From assembly GCA_002368355.1 (NCBI GenBank), contig AP018281.1, positions 3,224,001 to 3,288,000 on the forward strand: a stretch of 64,000 nucleotides of DNA. The letters run 5' to 3'. A program made the position numbers and the translations under genes. The notes under the pieces are model-generated. The model was not told the origin of the DNA. It made no database searches and saw only the letters and a program-made list of their open reading frames with translations. The stretch comes from Chondrocystis sp. NIES-4102 (GTDB taxonomy: Bacteria > Cyanobacteriota > Cyanobacteriia > Cyanobacteriales > Xenococcaceae). Shown piece by piece: positions 9,474-19,295 of this stretch (position 1 is the stretch's first letter; each line of letters opens with the position of its first letter).

Positions 9474-9854
9474 ATGTCTGGATTACTCAAGGTAATTGAA
9501 ATCGAGTTGCATCATATAGTAACTCTCCTAAAACTATTAATTGAAGGCATCGCCATCTTTATTATTGCCTTTTCAATTATCAAAACTATTCCTAAATTTT
9601 TACGCAGTTATCGTCGCCGTGATGCTGAAGATTTTTATCATACAATTAGACTTGATTTAGGTTTATCCTTATCACTATCCTTAGAATTTCTTTTAGCTGC
9701 CGATATCCTAGGGACAGCTATTTCTCCTAGTTGGGTAAGTATTGGCTTATTAGCTGCAACAGCTGGTATTAGAACTTTCCTAAATTATTTTCTACATCAA
9801 GAAATCAAAGAACTAGAAGCAGCCAAATTTCACAAAGATAGCGATCATATTTAA
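9474..9854 (+). CDS. DUF1622 family membrane protein
   Basis: The 126-aa product matches the DUF1622 family of small inner-membrane proteins of unknown function. A first helix covers about residues 18-40 (VTLLKLLIEGIAIFIIAFSI). A cytoplasmic RSYRRRDAEDFYHTIRLDLG stretch follows, which is the family signature. Two more helices cover about 66-82 and 88-108. The C-terminus is charged and soluble. It lies between single-gene units, with no operon partner. Confidence 0.8.
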   Translation: MSGLLKVIEIELHHIVTLLKLLIEGIAIFIIAFSIIKTIPKFLRSYRRRDAEDFYHTIRLDLGLSLSLSLEFLLAADILGTAISPSWVSIGLLAATAGIRTFLNYFLHQEIKELEAAKFHKDSDHI

Positions 9855-10017
9855 TTTTATATTAATCAAGTCTAGTTAAATATAATATACCTTAAAATAT
9901 CTATAATTCTTAAGAATTTTTATCAGCTTTTTAAAAATAAACTATAGTTAAATTAAGCGAGATCAAATAAAAAAATTCCGATTAACTAACCTCAAAGAGC
10001 AAGCAATTGATTCAATT

Positions 10018-10674
10018 ATGAGCCAATATCCAGAAAACCAATCATATCAAGAAGATGGAACTCGTCCAATTGAACATGGACATTTAGAAATCGCAGATAC
10101 GTTTGAAGATTCAGGTACAAGACCTATAGAAGAAAGTCCCGATTTTCTAGTACCAGGTAGACAGAAAAAAACTGAGCGTGTAGAAGTTATAGAAATAAGA
10201 GAGTCGCGTCCTGTTGAAGAGAGCAAAATAGAAGTAGTAGTTGCTTTTGAAAGGAATGATCAAGATACAGTTGTTGAAAATAAACAAGATGATGTCTTAA
10301 ATATTGATGATCAACCTCCCGTAACATCAACTAATTTAGATGGTCGTACCTTAAACGTTGATGGTCAACGTCCTATAGATAAAAGCGATATAGAAGTAGT
10401 AGGCACTTTTGAAGAGGATGGCAAACGTCCTATTGTTGAAGGTCAGCAAGAAGTGGTAGATGTTTTAAATATCGATGGTCAACGTCCCATCACCTCTAGC
10501 AATTTAGAAGCAGATCACACCTTAAATATTGATGGTCAACGTCCTGTAGATAAAAGTGATGTGGAAGTAGTAGGTACTTTTGAAGCGGATGGCAAACGTC
10601 CTATTATGGCAAATGACTATAAAGTAGTAGATACCTTAAACATTGATGGCGATCGCCCGATAACTTCTAAATAA
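10018..10674 (+). CDS. Acidic repeat protein with about 11 copies of an 18-20 residue DGxRPI motif
   Basis: This 218-aa protein is made almost entirely of a short repeat. A typical unit reads DGQRPIDKSDIEVVGTFE or DGQRPITSSNLEADHTLNI, alternating so that a two-unit super-repeat is visible in the C-terminal half. Early copies are degenerate (GTRPIEESP, SRPVEESK, DQPPVTSTN). The conserved core is Gly/Asp-x-Arg-Pro-Ile/Val. There is no signal peptide, membrane segment or cysteine, and the protein is strongly acidic. I do not recognise a named family. It is followed by another small acidic protein and may belong to a stress-related set, but this is inference from neighbours only. Confidence 0.75.
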   Translation: MSQYPENQSYQEDGTRPIEHGHLEIADTFEDSGTRPIEESPDFLVPGRQKKTERVEVIEIRESRPVEESKIEVVVAFERNDQDTVVENKQDDVLNIDDQPPVTSTNLDGRTLNVDGQRPIDKSDIEVVGTFEEDGKRPIVEGQQEVVDVLNIDGQRPITSSNLEADHTLNIDGQRPVDKSDVEVVGTFEADGKRPIMANDYKVVDTLNIDGDRPITSK

Positions 10675-10829
10675 TAACTATTACTGTTAAACGCTGAGTA
10701 TTCTTGACGATTTTACTCTCAATGTACCTAAGATGTATTTTCAAAGGTAATTAAAGTAAATCAGAAGATAGAAGTTAAAAAAAGTAGAAATTGTTATCTT
10801 TATCGTAGAAATAAATAACAAAAAAACCT

Positions 10830-11027
10830 ATGGATATTAAAGACGCTAAAAACAAGATCCAAGATGCAGTAGAAGGGTTAAAAGATAAAGCAGAAGCTAG
10901 AAGCGAAAATATCGAAGGAAAAATTTTAGAAAATATGGGCGAAATGGATGATGATGCCCAGAAAGCTGAAAAAGGTCGTGATAAACAAGATAAGGCAGAC
11001 GAATTAAGAGAAGAAGCTGATAGTTAA
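10830..11027 (+). CDS. CsbD-like small acidic protein
   Basis: This is a 65-aa, highly charged, helix-forming protein without cysteines. The central part (RSENIEGKILENMGEMDDDAQK is the relevant block, residues 24-45) matches the pattern of CsbD-family proteins, which carry an (N/V)IEGK-x6-G motif and are induced by stress in many bacteria. Regular Lys/Ala/Glu-rich helices flank it. It lies 155 bp after the repeat protein with its own terminator downstream. The biochemical function of CsbD proteins is unknown. The assignment rests on composition and one motif. Confidence 0.6.
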   Translation: MDIKDAKNKIQDAVEGLKDKAEARSENIEGKILENMGEMDDDAQKAEKGRDKQDKADELREEADS

Positions 11028-11061
11028 TATCTGCTCAAAGTAATTAATAAATTAGTTCTTC

Positions 11062-11094
11062 AGGTAGTGTAATTAAACCTCACTACCTATTTTT
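11062..11094 (+). terminator. Terminator after the CsbD-like gene
   Basis: AGGTAGTG (11062-11069) pairs perfectly with CACTACCT (11081-11088), followed by ATTTTTA. Confidence 0.85.
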
Positions 11095-11125
11095 ATGTAT
11101 ATAAGCAATGCTAGATAGTTAAGGG

Positions 11126-11262
11126 ATAGTTTTTAGTTTTTAGCCATTAGCTCTTAGCTTCTTTATTTTTAATTGCTAAATAATCAAGTAATAAGTACTA
11201 ACTTGACTACTCCCCCCTCCTGACTTTACTACTCCTGTCTCCTGACTTTTACTACGTATAGC
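11126..11262. repeat. Degenerate heptamer repeat tract
   Basis: A period-7 AT-rich tract (TTTTTAG, TTTTTAG, CCATTAG, CTCTTAG) near 11131-11160 is followed by a second tract near 11205-11255. The second tract contains CTCCTGACTTTACTAC and CTCCTGACTTTTACTAC, 22 bp apart. The same two kinds of tract sit side by side near 24.8 kb and 39.8 kb. No coding potential. Confidence 0.6.
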
Positions 11263-11279
11263 TATAAATATTGATAGTC

Positions 11280-11310
11280 AAAAAAAAAGACAGGTAGATA
11301 AACCTGCCTT
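11280..11310 (-). terminator. Terminator of petC-petA
   Basis: Read on the minus strand, AAGGCAGGT pairs with ACCTGTCT (one G-U) and a run of eight T follows. It lies 37 bp after the petA stop codon. Confidence 0.88.
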
Positions 11311-11346
11311 CAACGATATTTAATTTCCAACTAAGAACTAAATAAA

Positions 11347-12333
11347 TTAAAAGTCCATTTCTGCTGCTTGAACTCTTTCTACTTGTTTCTTCTTAATTAC
11401 CAAAAGAATTTGGCAAATCATAATTCCACCGACAAAAGCCATTAAACCACTAATACGGGCAGGACTTTGTAGCACAACTTCAGTATCCTTCTGACCAAAG
11501 CCACCAACATTAGGATTATTTGTTAAAGCTTCGCCCGCAGCAATTTGCTGTCCTTGGCTGACAATTAATTCTGGCCCTGCGGGGATAGTATTAGTAACAG
11601 TACCATCTTCAGTATTAATAGTAACTTCATAACCACCGCCATCTTGGGAAGCAATAGAAGCAATTGTACCAGCAGCACTAGCTTTTATTTGGTTATTGTT
11701 GCTAAGTTCACCAGTAGGATATACCTGTCCGCGTCCACGGTTAGCTCCTAAATGTACCGCATACTTACCAAATTTAATATTTTTATCAGTATTAGGGTTG
11801 GGAGAAAGAACAGGGAAAGTAATTTCTTGATATTGATCGCCAGGTAAAGGCCCAACAATCACAACATTTTCCTCACCTTCTTTATACTGTTGGAAGTATA
11901 AACCACCAATTTTTTCTTTCATTTCCTCAGAAATGCGGTCTTCAGGGGCAATTTTGAACCCATCAGGCAACATTAATACTGCACCAACGTTTAAACCACC
12001 TTTAGACCCGTCGCCTAATACCTGTTGACTACTCAAGTCGTAAGGAATTTTAACTACTGCTTCAAATACTGAGTCTGGTAATACTGATTGAGGAATTTCA
12101 ATTTCAGCTTTTTTCTCAGCTAAATGGCAGTTAGCACAAACAATTCTACCTGTAGCTTCTCTAGGGGTTTCTGGAGCAGTTTGTTGCGCCCAAAAAGGAT
12201 AGGCAGCAGCAGATTGAGTAATAGCTAGATCACTGGCAAAGAAAATTGCTACAGTTGCGATCGCCACTACAGTAGATTTAGTTATTATTGCCTTGACAGA
12301 CTGTAATACTGTCAATGGTTTCAATGTTCTCAT
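11347..12333 (-). CDS. petA: Cytochrome f
   Basis: Cytochrome f is the c-type haem subunit of the cytochrome b6f complex and passes electrons to plastocyanin or cytochrome c6. The chosen ATG (12333) gives 328 aa with a 44-residue signal peptide ending SAAA, matching other cyanobacterial precursors; an ATG at 12384 would add 17 residues. The mature protein starts with YPFWAQ, whose Tyr N-terminus is an axial haem ligand. CANCH is the covalent haem site. A C-terminal membrane helix ([20 protein letters not shown]) is followed by the stromal [15 protein letters not shown] tail. The large domain is exposed to the lumen. It follows petC in one operon. Confidence 0.97.
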   Translation of the reverse strand: MRTLKPLTVLQSVKAIITKSTVVAIATVAIFFASDLAITQSAAAYPFWAQQTAPETPREATGRIVCANCHLAEKKAEIEIPQSVLPDSVFEAVVKIPYDLSSQQVLGDGSKGGLNVGAVLMLPDGFKIAPEDRISEEMKEKIGGLYFQQYKEGEENVVIVGPLPGDQYQEITFPVLSPNPNTDKNIKFGKYAVHLGANRGRGQVYPTGELSNNNQIKASAAGTIASIASQDGGGYEVTINTEDGTVTNTIPAGPELIVSQGQQIAAGEALTNNPNVGGFGQKDTEVVLQSPARISGLMAFVGGIMICQILLVIKKKQVERVQAAEMDF

Positions 12334-12431
12334 TTGTTCGATCAACAATCTCAAAAAATTAATTTTATGAATACTTGCAGGCATTACTTGAGAGAATTAA
12401 ATATTAAATCTTGTCTCTCACTACATCTTGT

Positions 12432-12971
12432 TTACGCCCAATAAGGTTTGTCCCCAGTACGGAAATCTGTTTCAGTCCACTGACTAAAGTAAAGTTTGTC
12501 GTCTTTTTCTTCCGCATGAACTAATGCCAAAGATAAAGGTGCAGGGCCTCTAACAACCTTACCAGTTTCGTCATATTGAGAACCATGACAAGGACATTTG
12601 AACTTATTCTCACTAGCATTCCAGGGAACTACACAACCCAAGTGAGTACAGACAGCATTAATTCCATAGTTACGAAGAGTAGAATCTCCTTCTACCACTA
12701 CATAAGTAGGATCACCTTTCAACCCTTGAGCCAAAGTGCGATCGCCTGGTTGATGATTTGCTAAAAATTCGCTGACTACAATATCATTACCCAATGCGTC
12801 TTTAGCAGCTATACCACCAGCACCACCGCCACTACTATTAGGAATAAAGTATTTTACTACTGGATATAAAGCTCCTAAAGCTACTCCTGTGATTGAGCCG
12901 AAAGTGAGCAAGTTCATAAATTGTCTGCGCCCCATTCCTGGGACATCAGAAGAACTAGAAATTTGAGCCAT
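12432..12971 (-). CDS. petC: Cytochrome b6f Rieske iron-sulfur protein
   Basis: This 179-aa protein carries the Rieske [2Fe-2S] centre that takes electrons from plastoquinol at the Qo site and hands them to cytochrome f. Cluster ligands are Cys108 and His110 (CTHLGC) and Cys126 and His129 (CPCHGS), with the disulfide pair Cys113/Cys128. An uncleaved N-terminal membrane anchor spans about residues 19-44, preceded by a twin-Arg (GRRQFM) typical of Tat-inserted Rieske proteins. A Gly-rich hinge SSGGGAGG follows. It is the first gene of the petC-petA operon. Length and composition are normal. Confidence 0.98.
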   Translation of the reverse strand: MAQISSSSDVPGMGRRQFMNLLTFGSITGVALGALYPVVKYFIPNSSGGGAGGIAAKDALGNDIVVSEFLANHQPGDRTLAQGLKGDPTYVVVEGDSTLRNYGINAVCTHLGCVVPWNASENKFKCPCHGSQYDETGKVVRGPAPLSLALVHAEEKDDKLYFSQWTETDFRTGDKPYWA

Positions 12972-13448
12972 AACTATAGATAAATTGTATTTTTTTGTAA
13001 ACTAAGATAATGACAATAAAATGTCTCAACTCTTGATTCCTAGAATCTTCTAGGGAGTTCTCCATTTCTATAATAAAAGCTAAGAGCTTTTAGGTGCTTG
13101 GGTACTAGACCCTGTTTCAATTTTTTAAAACATGAAACATTAATTATTTCAGAAGAGTTTATTTTCCTTCTGATTAACGGTCACGTGCCGTCTCCGTCGC
13201 CCGTAGGCGGAATACCCAAAGGGCATTTTTATAATCTGTGACTTAGCTTATAGCTTACAGCTTTCTTGCCAGTTAACAGTTGCGTATTCTTATATAAAGT
13301 TTGCTTAAGAGTTGTTGCCAAAATGACATTAACCTGCCTTATTACAGCTTTAGTTAAAACGCAATATGAACCAATGTATTAAATTATTACAGAGATTGAG
13401 TATCCATTCCACTCAGAGTTGTTTTTCTTTTTTAATAAATACAAATAT
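12972..13448. other. Spacer between petC and the DUF3067 gene
   Basis: This divergent spacer should carry the petCA promoter and that of the plus-strand gene. Besides the dispersed repeat listed separately (13179-13244), a small hairpin AAAGCT-AAG-AGCTTT is visible near 13077. I see no further gene. Confidence 0.5.
13179..13244. repeat. Dispersed ~70-bp hairpin repeat, copy 1
   Basis: This GC-rich island shares most of its length with 55168-55243: GTGCCGT, CGTCGCCCGT, then TACCCAAAGGGCATTT and TATAATCT. It can form CGCC-CGTA-GGCG and CCC-AAA-GGG hairpins, and is bounded by GTCAC/GTGAC. It is non-coding. Confidence 0.75.
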
Positions 13449-13763
13449 ATGATTACAGGCGAACAATTACATCAGCTTTTATTAGAAAAATGGGGCTGTT
13501 CTTACGATGTACAACTGCGTAAAGTTAAGGGCAAAATTTTTGTCCAGGTAATGTGGAAATATTTAGAACAAGCATCTTTTCCATTATCTCCCCAAGAATA
13601 TAGCGAGAATCTCAATGCGATCGCGCATTATCTTAATGCTTGGAATGGAGTAGAGCAGTTACAAGCTTTTATTGCTAACACCCGTCAAAGACCGCGTTTA
13701 GGTAAAGCTGTGAGTATACAATTAGACTTAGGAGAGCGAGCTTCAGAATGGATTATCGATTAG
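13449..13763 (+). CDS. DUF3067 family protein
   Basis: From the ATG at 13449 the product is 104 aa and matches the DUF3067 family, found in cyanobacteria and plastid-bearing eukaryotes. Family segments are ITGEQLHQLLLEKWG, FVQVMWKYLEQASFPLS and RPRLGKAVSIQLDLGERASE. An in-frame TTG upstream (13419) would add ten residues, mostly Phe and Lys, that the family lacks. It is a small soluble protein with no cofactor motif, and its function is unknown. It precedes purK by about 70 bp on the same strand. Confidence 0.85.
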   Translation: MITGEQLHQLLLEKWGCSYDVQLRKVKGKIFVQVMWKYLEQASFPLSPQEYSENLNAIAHYLNAWNGVEQLQAFIANTRQRPRLGKAVSIQLDLGERASEWIID

Positions 13764-13836
13764 TAATTACTGACCAATTAACAATCAACTAACTAGTAAA
13801 CTGGTTATTGGTTGAATTGAACAGGTAGAGCTAGTC

Positions 13837-14964
13837 ATGAACAGTAAACGGGTTGGGGTAATTGGTGGCGGACAATTGGCTTGGATGATGGGGGCTGAGG
13901 CATCTAATTTAGGTTTAGAGTTAATAGTTCAAACTCCTAATCAAACCGATCCTGCTGCAAATCGTGCTGCTCAAGTGGTTTTGGCTCAAATCGATGATGC
14001 CCAAGCAACAGCTAAATTAGCAACCTTATCGGATGTAATTACTTTTGAAAACGAATTTATCAACCTTGAAGCCTTAAAAAAACTTGAACAACAAGGTGTT
14101 TGTTTCCGCCCTAGTTTAGTTGCTCTTACACCCCTATTGGATAAATATCAGCAACGTAGTTTTTTACAAAGTATTGGTATTCCTGTACCTAAATTCAATC
14201 TTTGTTCCGCTTCGAGTAATTTAGCAGATGATTATAATTTTCCTTTAGTATTGAAAGCGCGCCGTCATGGTTACGACGGACAAGGAACTTTTATCATTAA
14301 GGATGCTCATGCTTTAGAAGATTTATCCCAGCGTTTACCTTTAGATGAATTATTGGTAGAAGAATTTATACCTTTTGAAAAGGAATTAGGTATTATTGCA
14401 GCCCGTAATGTAGCAGGAGAAATCGCTATCTATCCTGTTACACAAACCTATCAGAAAAATCAGGTGTGTCATTGGACAATTACCCCTGCTGATGTGTCCC
14501 AAACAGTAGAGCAAGAGATAAGCGCGATCGCTCGCACTATATTGTCCAAGTTAGAAGTTATTGGCTTGTTTGGCATTGAGTTTTTTTTAACTAGTGATAA
14601 CCAAGTGTTGGTAAATGAAATTGCTCCTCGTACCCATAATTCAGGACACTATACCCTTGATGGGTGTCATACTTCTCAATTTGCTATGCAGCTTATGGCA
14701 GTTGCTGATTTACCCTTTAAATCTACAGCTTTAAAATCTGCTGGGGCGGTAATGGTTAATCTTTTGGGTTATGAAGAATCAGAATCTGATTATCTAGAAA
14801 AACGCCGTCGTATTCTAACTATTCCTAACTCTTTTGTGCATTGGTATGGAAAAAGTTCTCGTCCTGGAAGAAAACTAGGTCACGTTACCGTAGTCTTGGA
14901 TGAACAACAATTAGAAATGAATAGATCAATCATTGAGCAAATAGAAGCAATTTGGTACGCTTGA
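13837..14964 (+). CDS. purK: 5-(carboxyamino)imidazole ribonucleotide synthase PurK
   Basis: PurK is an ATP-grasp enzyme that carboxylates AIR to N5-CAIR with ATP and bicarbonate, in purine biosynthesis. The 375-aa product shows the N-terminal Rossmann-like GVIGGGQLAWMM, the ATP-grasp centre with FPLVLKARRHGYDGQGTF and LLVEEFIPFEKELG, and the catalytic LVNEIAPRTHNSGHYT near residue 268. The C-terminal HVTVV strand is also present. Length is normal. The start ATG has a weak upstream GGTAGAG-like region. It is followed at 129 bp by crtP, with no functional link. Confidence 0.95.
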   Translation: MNSKRVGVIGGGQLAWMMGAEASNLGLELIVQTPNQTDPAANRAAQVVLAQIDDAQATAKLATLSDVITFENEFINLEALKKLEQQGVCFRPSLVALTPLLDKYQQRSFLQSIGIPVPKFNLCSASSNLADDYNFPLVLKARRHGYDGQGTFIIKDAHALEDLSQRLPLDELLVEEFIPFEKELGIIAARNVAGEIAIYPVTQTYQKNQVCHWTITPADVSQTVEQEISAIARTILSKLEVIGLFGIEFFLTSDNQVLVNEIAPRTHNSGHYTLDGCHTSQFAMQLMAVADLPFKSTALKSAGAVMVNLLGYEESESDYLEKRRRILTIPNSFVHWYGKSSRPGRKLGHVTVVLDEQQLEMNRSIIEQIEAIWYA

Positions 14965-15093
14965 GCAGTAAGGAGTGATAATTGTTCACTAATTTTAAGC
15001 ATTTGTAACGAATTGCAAAGTATAATAATCAAATTGAGTCGTAAATATAACGACTTAGCGTACACACCATTATTTGAGATTTAGTATATTTAA

Positions 15094-16512
<1,419 letters not shown>

Positions 16513-16627
16513 AATTTGTTATCTGTTGTTTGCCTTTAGTATCTTAGAGGATGAGACAATGCTAAAAGGCTAGGGAATTCCAATCATCCTTCTGCTACCA
16601 ATAAGACAGTACCTTGTTTGCTTCTGA

Positions 16628-17557
16628 ATGTTGCAATTACCAAAATCAAAAACGAAAAAAAATCTAGTCTCGCTAGACGAGGCATACGAAATCTGTCGTC
16701 AGATTACGGCAGAATACGCTAAAACTTTCTATCTCGGCACACTATTAATGCCCAAGGAGAAAAGTAAAGCTATTTGGGCAATCTATGCCTGGTGTCGTCT
16801 TACCGACGAACTAGTAGATGGTGCTAAAGCCAGATATACCACAAAGGAAACACTTTCAGAATGGGAACAACAGTTAGAAGCTGTTTTCGCTGGATATCCC
16901 ATAGATGATACGGATATCGCCTTGATAGATACCATTGAACGCTATCCTATGGGCATTCAACCGTTTCGGGATATGATTGCAGGACAAAGGATGGATTTAG
17001 AACGTAATCGCTATCAAACCTTTGAAGAACTCAAGTTATATTGTTATCGCGTTGCTGGTACAGTTGGGTTGATGTCTAATGCTGTCTTAGGCATTGGCGC
17101 AGATAATAATGGTGTACCTTGGCAAAAAGATAAGCCAATATATGTTCCTACCTCTGAAGCGATCGCCCTTGGGATAGCTATGCAATTGACTAATATTTTG
17201 CGTGATGTTGGGGAAGATATGCAGCGCGATCGCATTTATTTACCCCTCGATGATCTACAGGCTTTTAATTACACAGAAGCAGATTTGATTGCTGGAGTTA
17301 TTGATGATCGTTGGCAAGCGATTATGAAGTTCCAAATTAAACGTGCTAGGGAATATTACAAGGAAGCTGAAAAGGGCATTCGTTATTTAATTCGTGATTC
17401 TCGTTTACCTGTTTGGGCATCTTTGATGTTATATCAGGGTATTCTCAAAGAGATTGAGGCGAATAATTACGATGTTTTTAATAAGAGGGCTTTTGTCGCT
17501 AAACGTAAGAAAACTCTATCTTTACCCATTGCTTGGCTGAGGGCGCAGGTATTGTAA
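16628..17557 (+). CDS. crtB: 15-cis-phytoene synthase CrtB
   Basis: CrtB condenses two geranylgeranyl diphosphates to phytoene. The 309-aa product shows both Asp-rich prenyl diphosphate-binding motifs of the squalene/phytoene synthase fold: the first in WCRLTDELVDG (about residues 56-66) and the second in NILRDVGEDMQRDRIYLP (about 188-205). The conserved YCYRVAGTVGLM lies between them. It is a peripheral membrane enzyme. It is probably co-transcribed with crtP. No clear terminator is seen within 100 bp. Confidence 0.97.
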   Translation: MLQLPKSKTKKNLVSLDEAYEICRQITAEYAKTFYLGTLLMPKEKSKAIWAIYAWCRLTDELVDGAKARYTTKETLSEWEQQLEAVFAGYPIDDTDIALIDTIERYPMGIQPFRDMIAGQRMDLERNRYQTFEELKLYCYRVAGTVGLMSNAVLGIGADNNGVPWQKDKPIYVPTSEAIALGIAMQLTNILRDVGEDMQRDRIYLPLDDLQAFNYTEADLIAGVIDDRWQAIMKFQIKRAREYYKEAEKGIRYLIRDSRLPVWASLMLYQGILKEIEANNYDVFNKRAFVAKRKKTLSLPIAWLRAQVL

Positions 17558-17739
17558 TGATCGTAAAGATCTATTAGCCGTTTTTAGTTGGGTAAACTTT
17601 CTTGTAATAGTAGTTCCAAGCTATATGCTATCAAGACCCCTACGGCTATAGGCTTCTTGTTATTCTTTATTTACTATCTGCTTAGTAATTAAAGTATTTT
17701 AGCGATCGCAATTATCTATAAAGTAAAATTCTGCCTTAT

Positions 17740-17800
17740 TTGTAAAGTGATACTTGACACTTTAATTTCTCTGCTTGTAAAGTGGTACTTAACAGTTAAT
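17740..17800 (+). promoter_or_regulatory. Two direct repeats overlapping a promoter, likely Xre operators
   Basis: TTGTAAAGTGATACTT (from 17740) and TTGTAAAGTGGTACTT (from 17775) are 35 bp apart, and both contain the palindromic core AAGT-NNN-ACTT. The first also forms AAAGTG/CACTTT. TTGACA (17754-17759) lies inside the first repeat and TAAAGT (17778-17783) inside the second, spaced 18 bp, so a sigma-70-type promoter is masked by both sites. The start codon of the HTH-ClpN gene is 10 bp further on. Autoregulation is inferred. Confidence 0.65.
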
Positions 17801-17810
17801 AGAGCAAGGA

Positions 17811-18476
17811 ATGAAAAACCGACTAAAGGAATTTAGGAGAATACATCAGTGGTCACAAGCTGATCTCGCCAGAAGATTAGAAGTAAGTCGTCAAGCAATT
17901 AACGGCTTTGAATCTGGTAAATTCGATCCAAGTTTAGATATGGCTTTCAGAATTGCACATCTATTAAATGTCAAGATTGAAGATATTTTTATCTATGAGG
18001 TAAACAATCCCATGCAGGCATTAGTAAAACAAGTAAAAGGTTTTTTGGGCTTAGAATTTGGTTTTGAGCGATTTACTGAAAAAGCAATTAATGTCATTAA
18101 TTATGCTCGTAATGAGGCAGTAAGAAGAGGGAGTAATCAAGTTACACCAGAACATTTATTATTAGGTTTATTAGCCGATGAAACTACAACTTCGGCTCAA
18201 TTACTTAAGGGTAATGGTGTTAAACGCAGTCTAGAAATTAATGAACATTCTTTTGAAAACCTTGAGAAGGTAGAATTAAATTCGGAGATTAAATTTATTC
18301 TAGAATTAGCTTTGCAAGTGGTTCGGTTAAGGGGTGAAAAATCGATTGGAACTGAACATCTTTTGTGGGGTTTAGTGCGTTTAGCAGAAACAGGTAATGC
18401 TGCTATATGTAACTTGTTGCAACAATATGAAATAGATATTCAATCATTAAATCAGCAATTAACACAAGAAGTTTAA
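17811..18476 (+). CDS. Xre-family HTH regulator fused to a ClpA/ClpC-type N-terminal domain
   Basis: The 221-aa protein has two parts. Residues 4-60 are a compact Xre-type helix-turn-helix (WSQADLARRLEVSRQAINGF, then DPSLDMAFRIAHLLNVKIEDIF). Residues about 86-210 are a Clp N domain with its two internal repeats: FERFTEKAINVINYARNEA...VTPEHLLLGLL and EIKFILELALQVV...GTEHLLWGLV. The start FERFTEKAI is the start of ClpC itself. There is no AAA+ module, so it cannot unfold proteins. The Glu residues equivalent to the phosphoarginine-binding Glu of Bacillus ClpC appear kept (Glu114, Glu182). It probably binds DNA and senses the same adaptor or degron ligands that ClpC recognises. GGA directly abuts the ATG, so translation initiation looks weak. 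Confidence 0.85.
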   Translation: MKNRLKEFRRIHQWSQADLARRLEVSRQAINGFESGKFDPSLDMAFRIAHLLNVKIEDIFIYEVNNPMQALVKQVKGFLGLEFGFERFTEKAINVINYARNEAVRRGSNQVTPEHLLLGLLADETTTSAQLLKGNGVKRSLEINEHSFENLEKVELNSEIKFILELALQVVRLRGEKSIGTEHLLWGLVRLAETGNAAICNLLQQYEIDIQSLNQQLTQEV

Positions 18477-18499
18477 TTAATAGTAATTATTTTAAGAAA

Positions 18500-18540
18500 T
18501 AAACAGCATAATAACTAACTGCAATAAACCCACAATAAAG
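18500..18540 (-). pseudogene. 41-bp duplicate of the 3' end of the DUF445 gene
   Basis: Positions 18500-18540 match 19301-19341 at 40 of 41 bases. The second copy is the last 13 codons and stop region of the DUF445 gene (encoding [11 protein letters not shown]). The first copy has no reading frame around it, so it is a scar of a duplication or replacement flanking the 760-bp segment that holds the membrane-protein gene. Confidence 0.8.
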
Positions 18541-18636
18541 TATTTAGTTGTTTTCTATAAGTATATTCGTGCTAAATTGCCTATGACAGACCATTTCACG
18601 ATATATATAACTTAGTTATCCCTTTCAGGTAAATAT

Positions 18637-19011
18637 ATGTCTGATCAATCTGCTCAAAAAGCTCGAAATATATTGCTCACTATGTTTTTACTGCAAATCG
18701 TTTTAGATATTATCCTTGTGGCGATCGCGAATGATTTGTGGGCTATTGGTCGTATCTTAGTAACCATTGTGATAATGTATTTTGTGTTACAAGGGCGCAA
18801 ATGGGCTAAATGGGCTTTAATAGGTATTTTGAGTTTTTTAATTGTTGCTTTAATTGCCTTAGTTATTGCTCTTTATTCAAAGCTTTCCAGCATAATCATG
18901 ATAGGAAGTTTGTTATTAGCATTTCTTAGTGCAATTATTATAATTTATTTGCTTCGTAGCCAAAATTTAAATCACTACTTCTTATATAAAAGACAAGCTA
19001 GTAATTTATAG
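18637..19011 (+). CDS. Four-helix membrane protein, unknown function
   Basis: The 124-aa product has four hydrophobic segments (about residues 11-32, 35-52, 58-80, 84-107), with positive residues in the RKWAKW loop and at the C-terminus. No family motif is recognised. It lies 160 bp after the HTH-ClpN gene on the same strand and within the segment bounded by the 41-bp direct repeat, so it may have arrived together with that segment. No ribosome binding site stronger than CAGG is seen upstream. Confidence 0.6.
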   Translation: MSDQSAQKARNILLTMFLLQIVLDIILVAIANDLWAIGRILVTIVIMYFVLQGRKWAKWALIGILSFLIVALIALVIALYSKLSSIIMIGSLLLAFLSAIIIIYLLRSQNLNHYFLYKRQASNL

Positions 19012-19295
19012 TACCTTTTTGAAAATATATATTAACCAAGATTTATTATCAGTTTATTATTTAACAACATAAGCTAAAAGAAAAGAGGCGATTCAATAAT
19101 CTAGTATAAAAATTATAATTAATAGATCTACTATACTTATTGTCGTTTTTAATTGAATAGACTACATAATCAAGTAACTATTTCGTAGCAATACGCTTTT
19201 TTTAAATCTACTCATTTGCCAGGCGCAGCAAATAAAATTAGCTCATTGCGACCAGTTACACAAATAAAATGTTACAAGTAAACTGCTTATAAATA

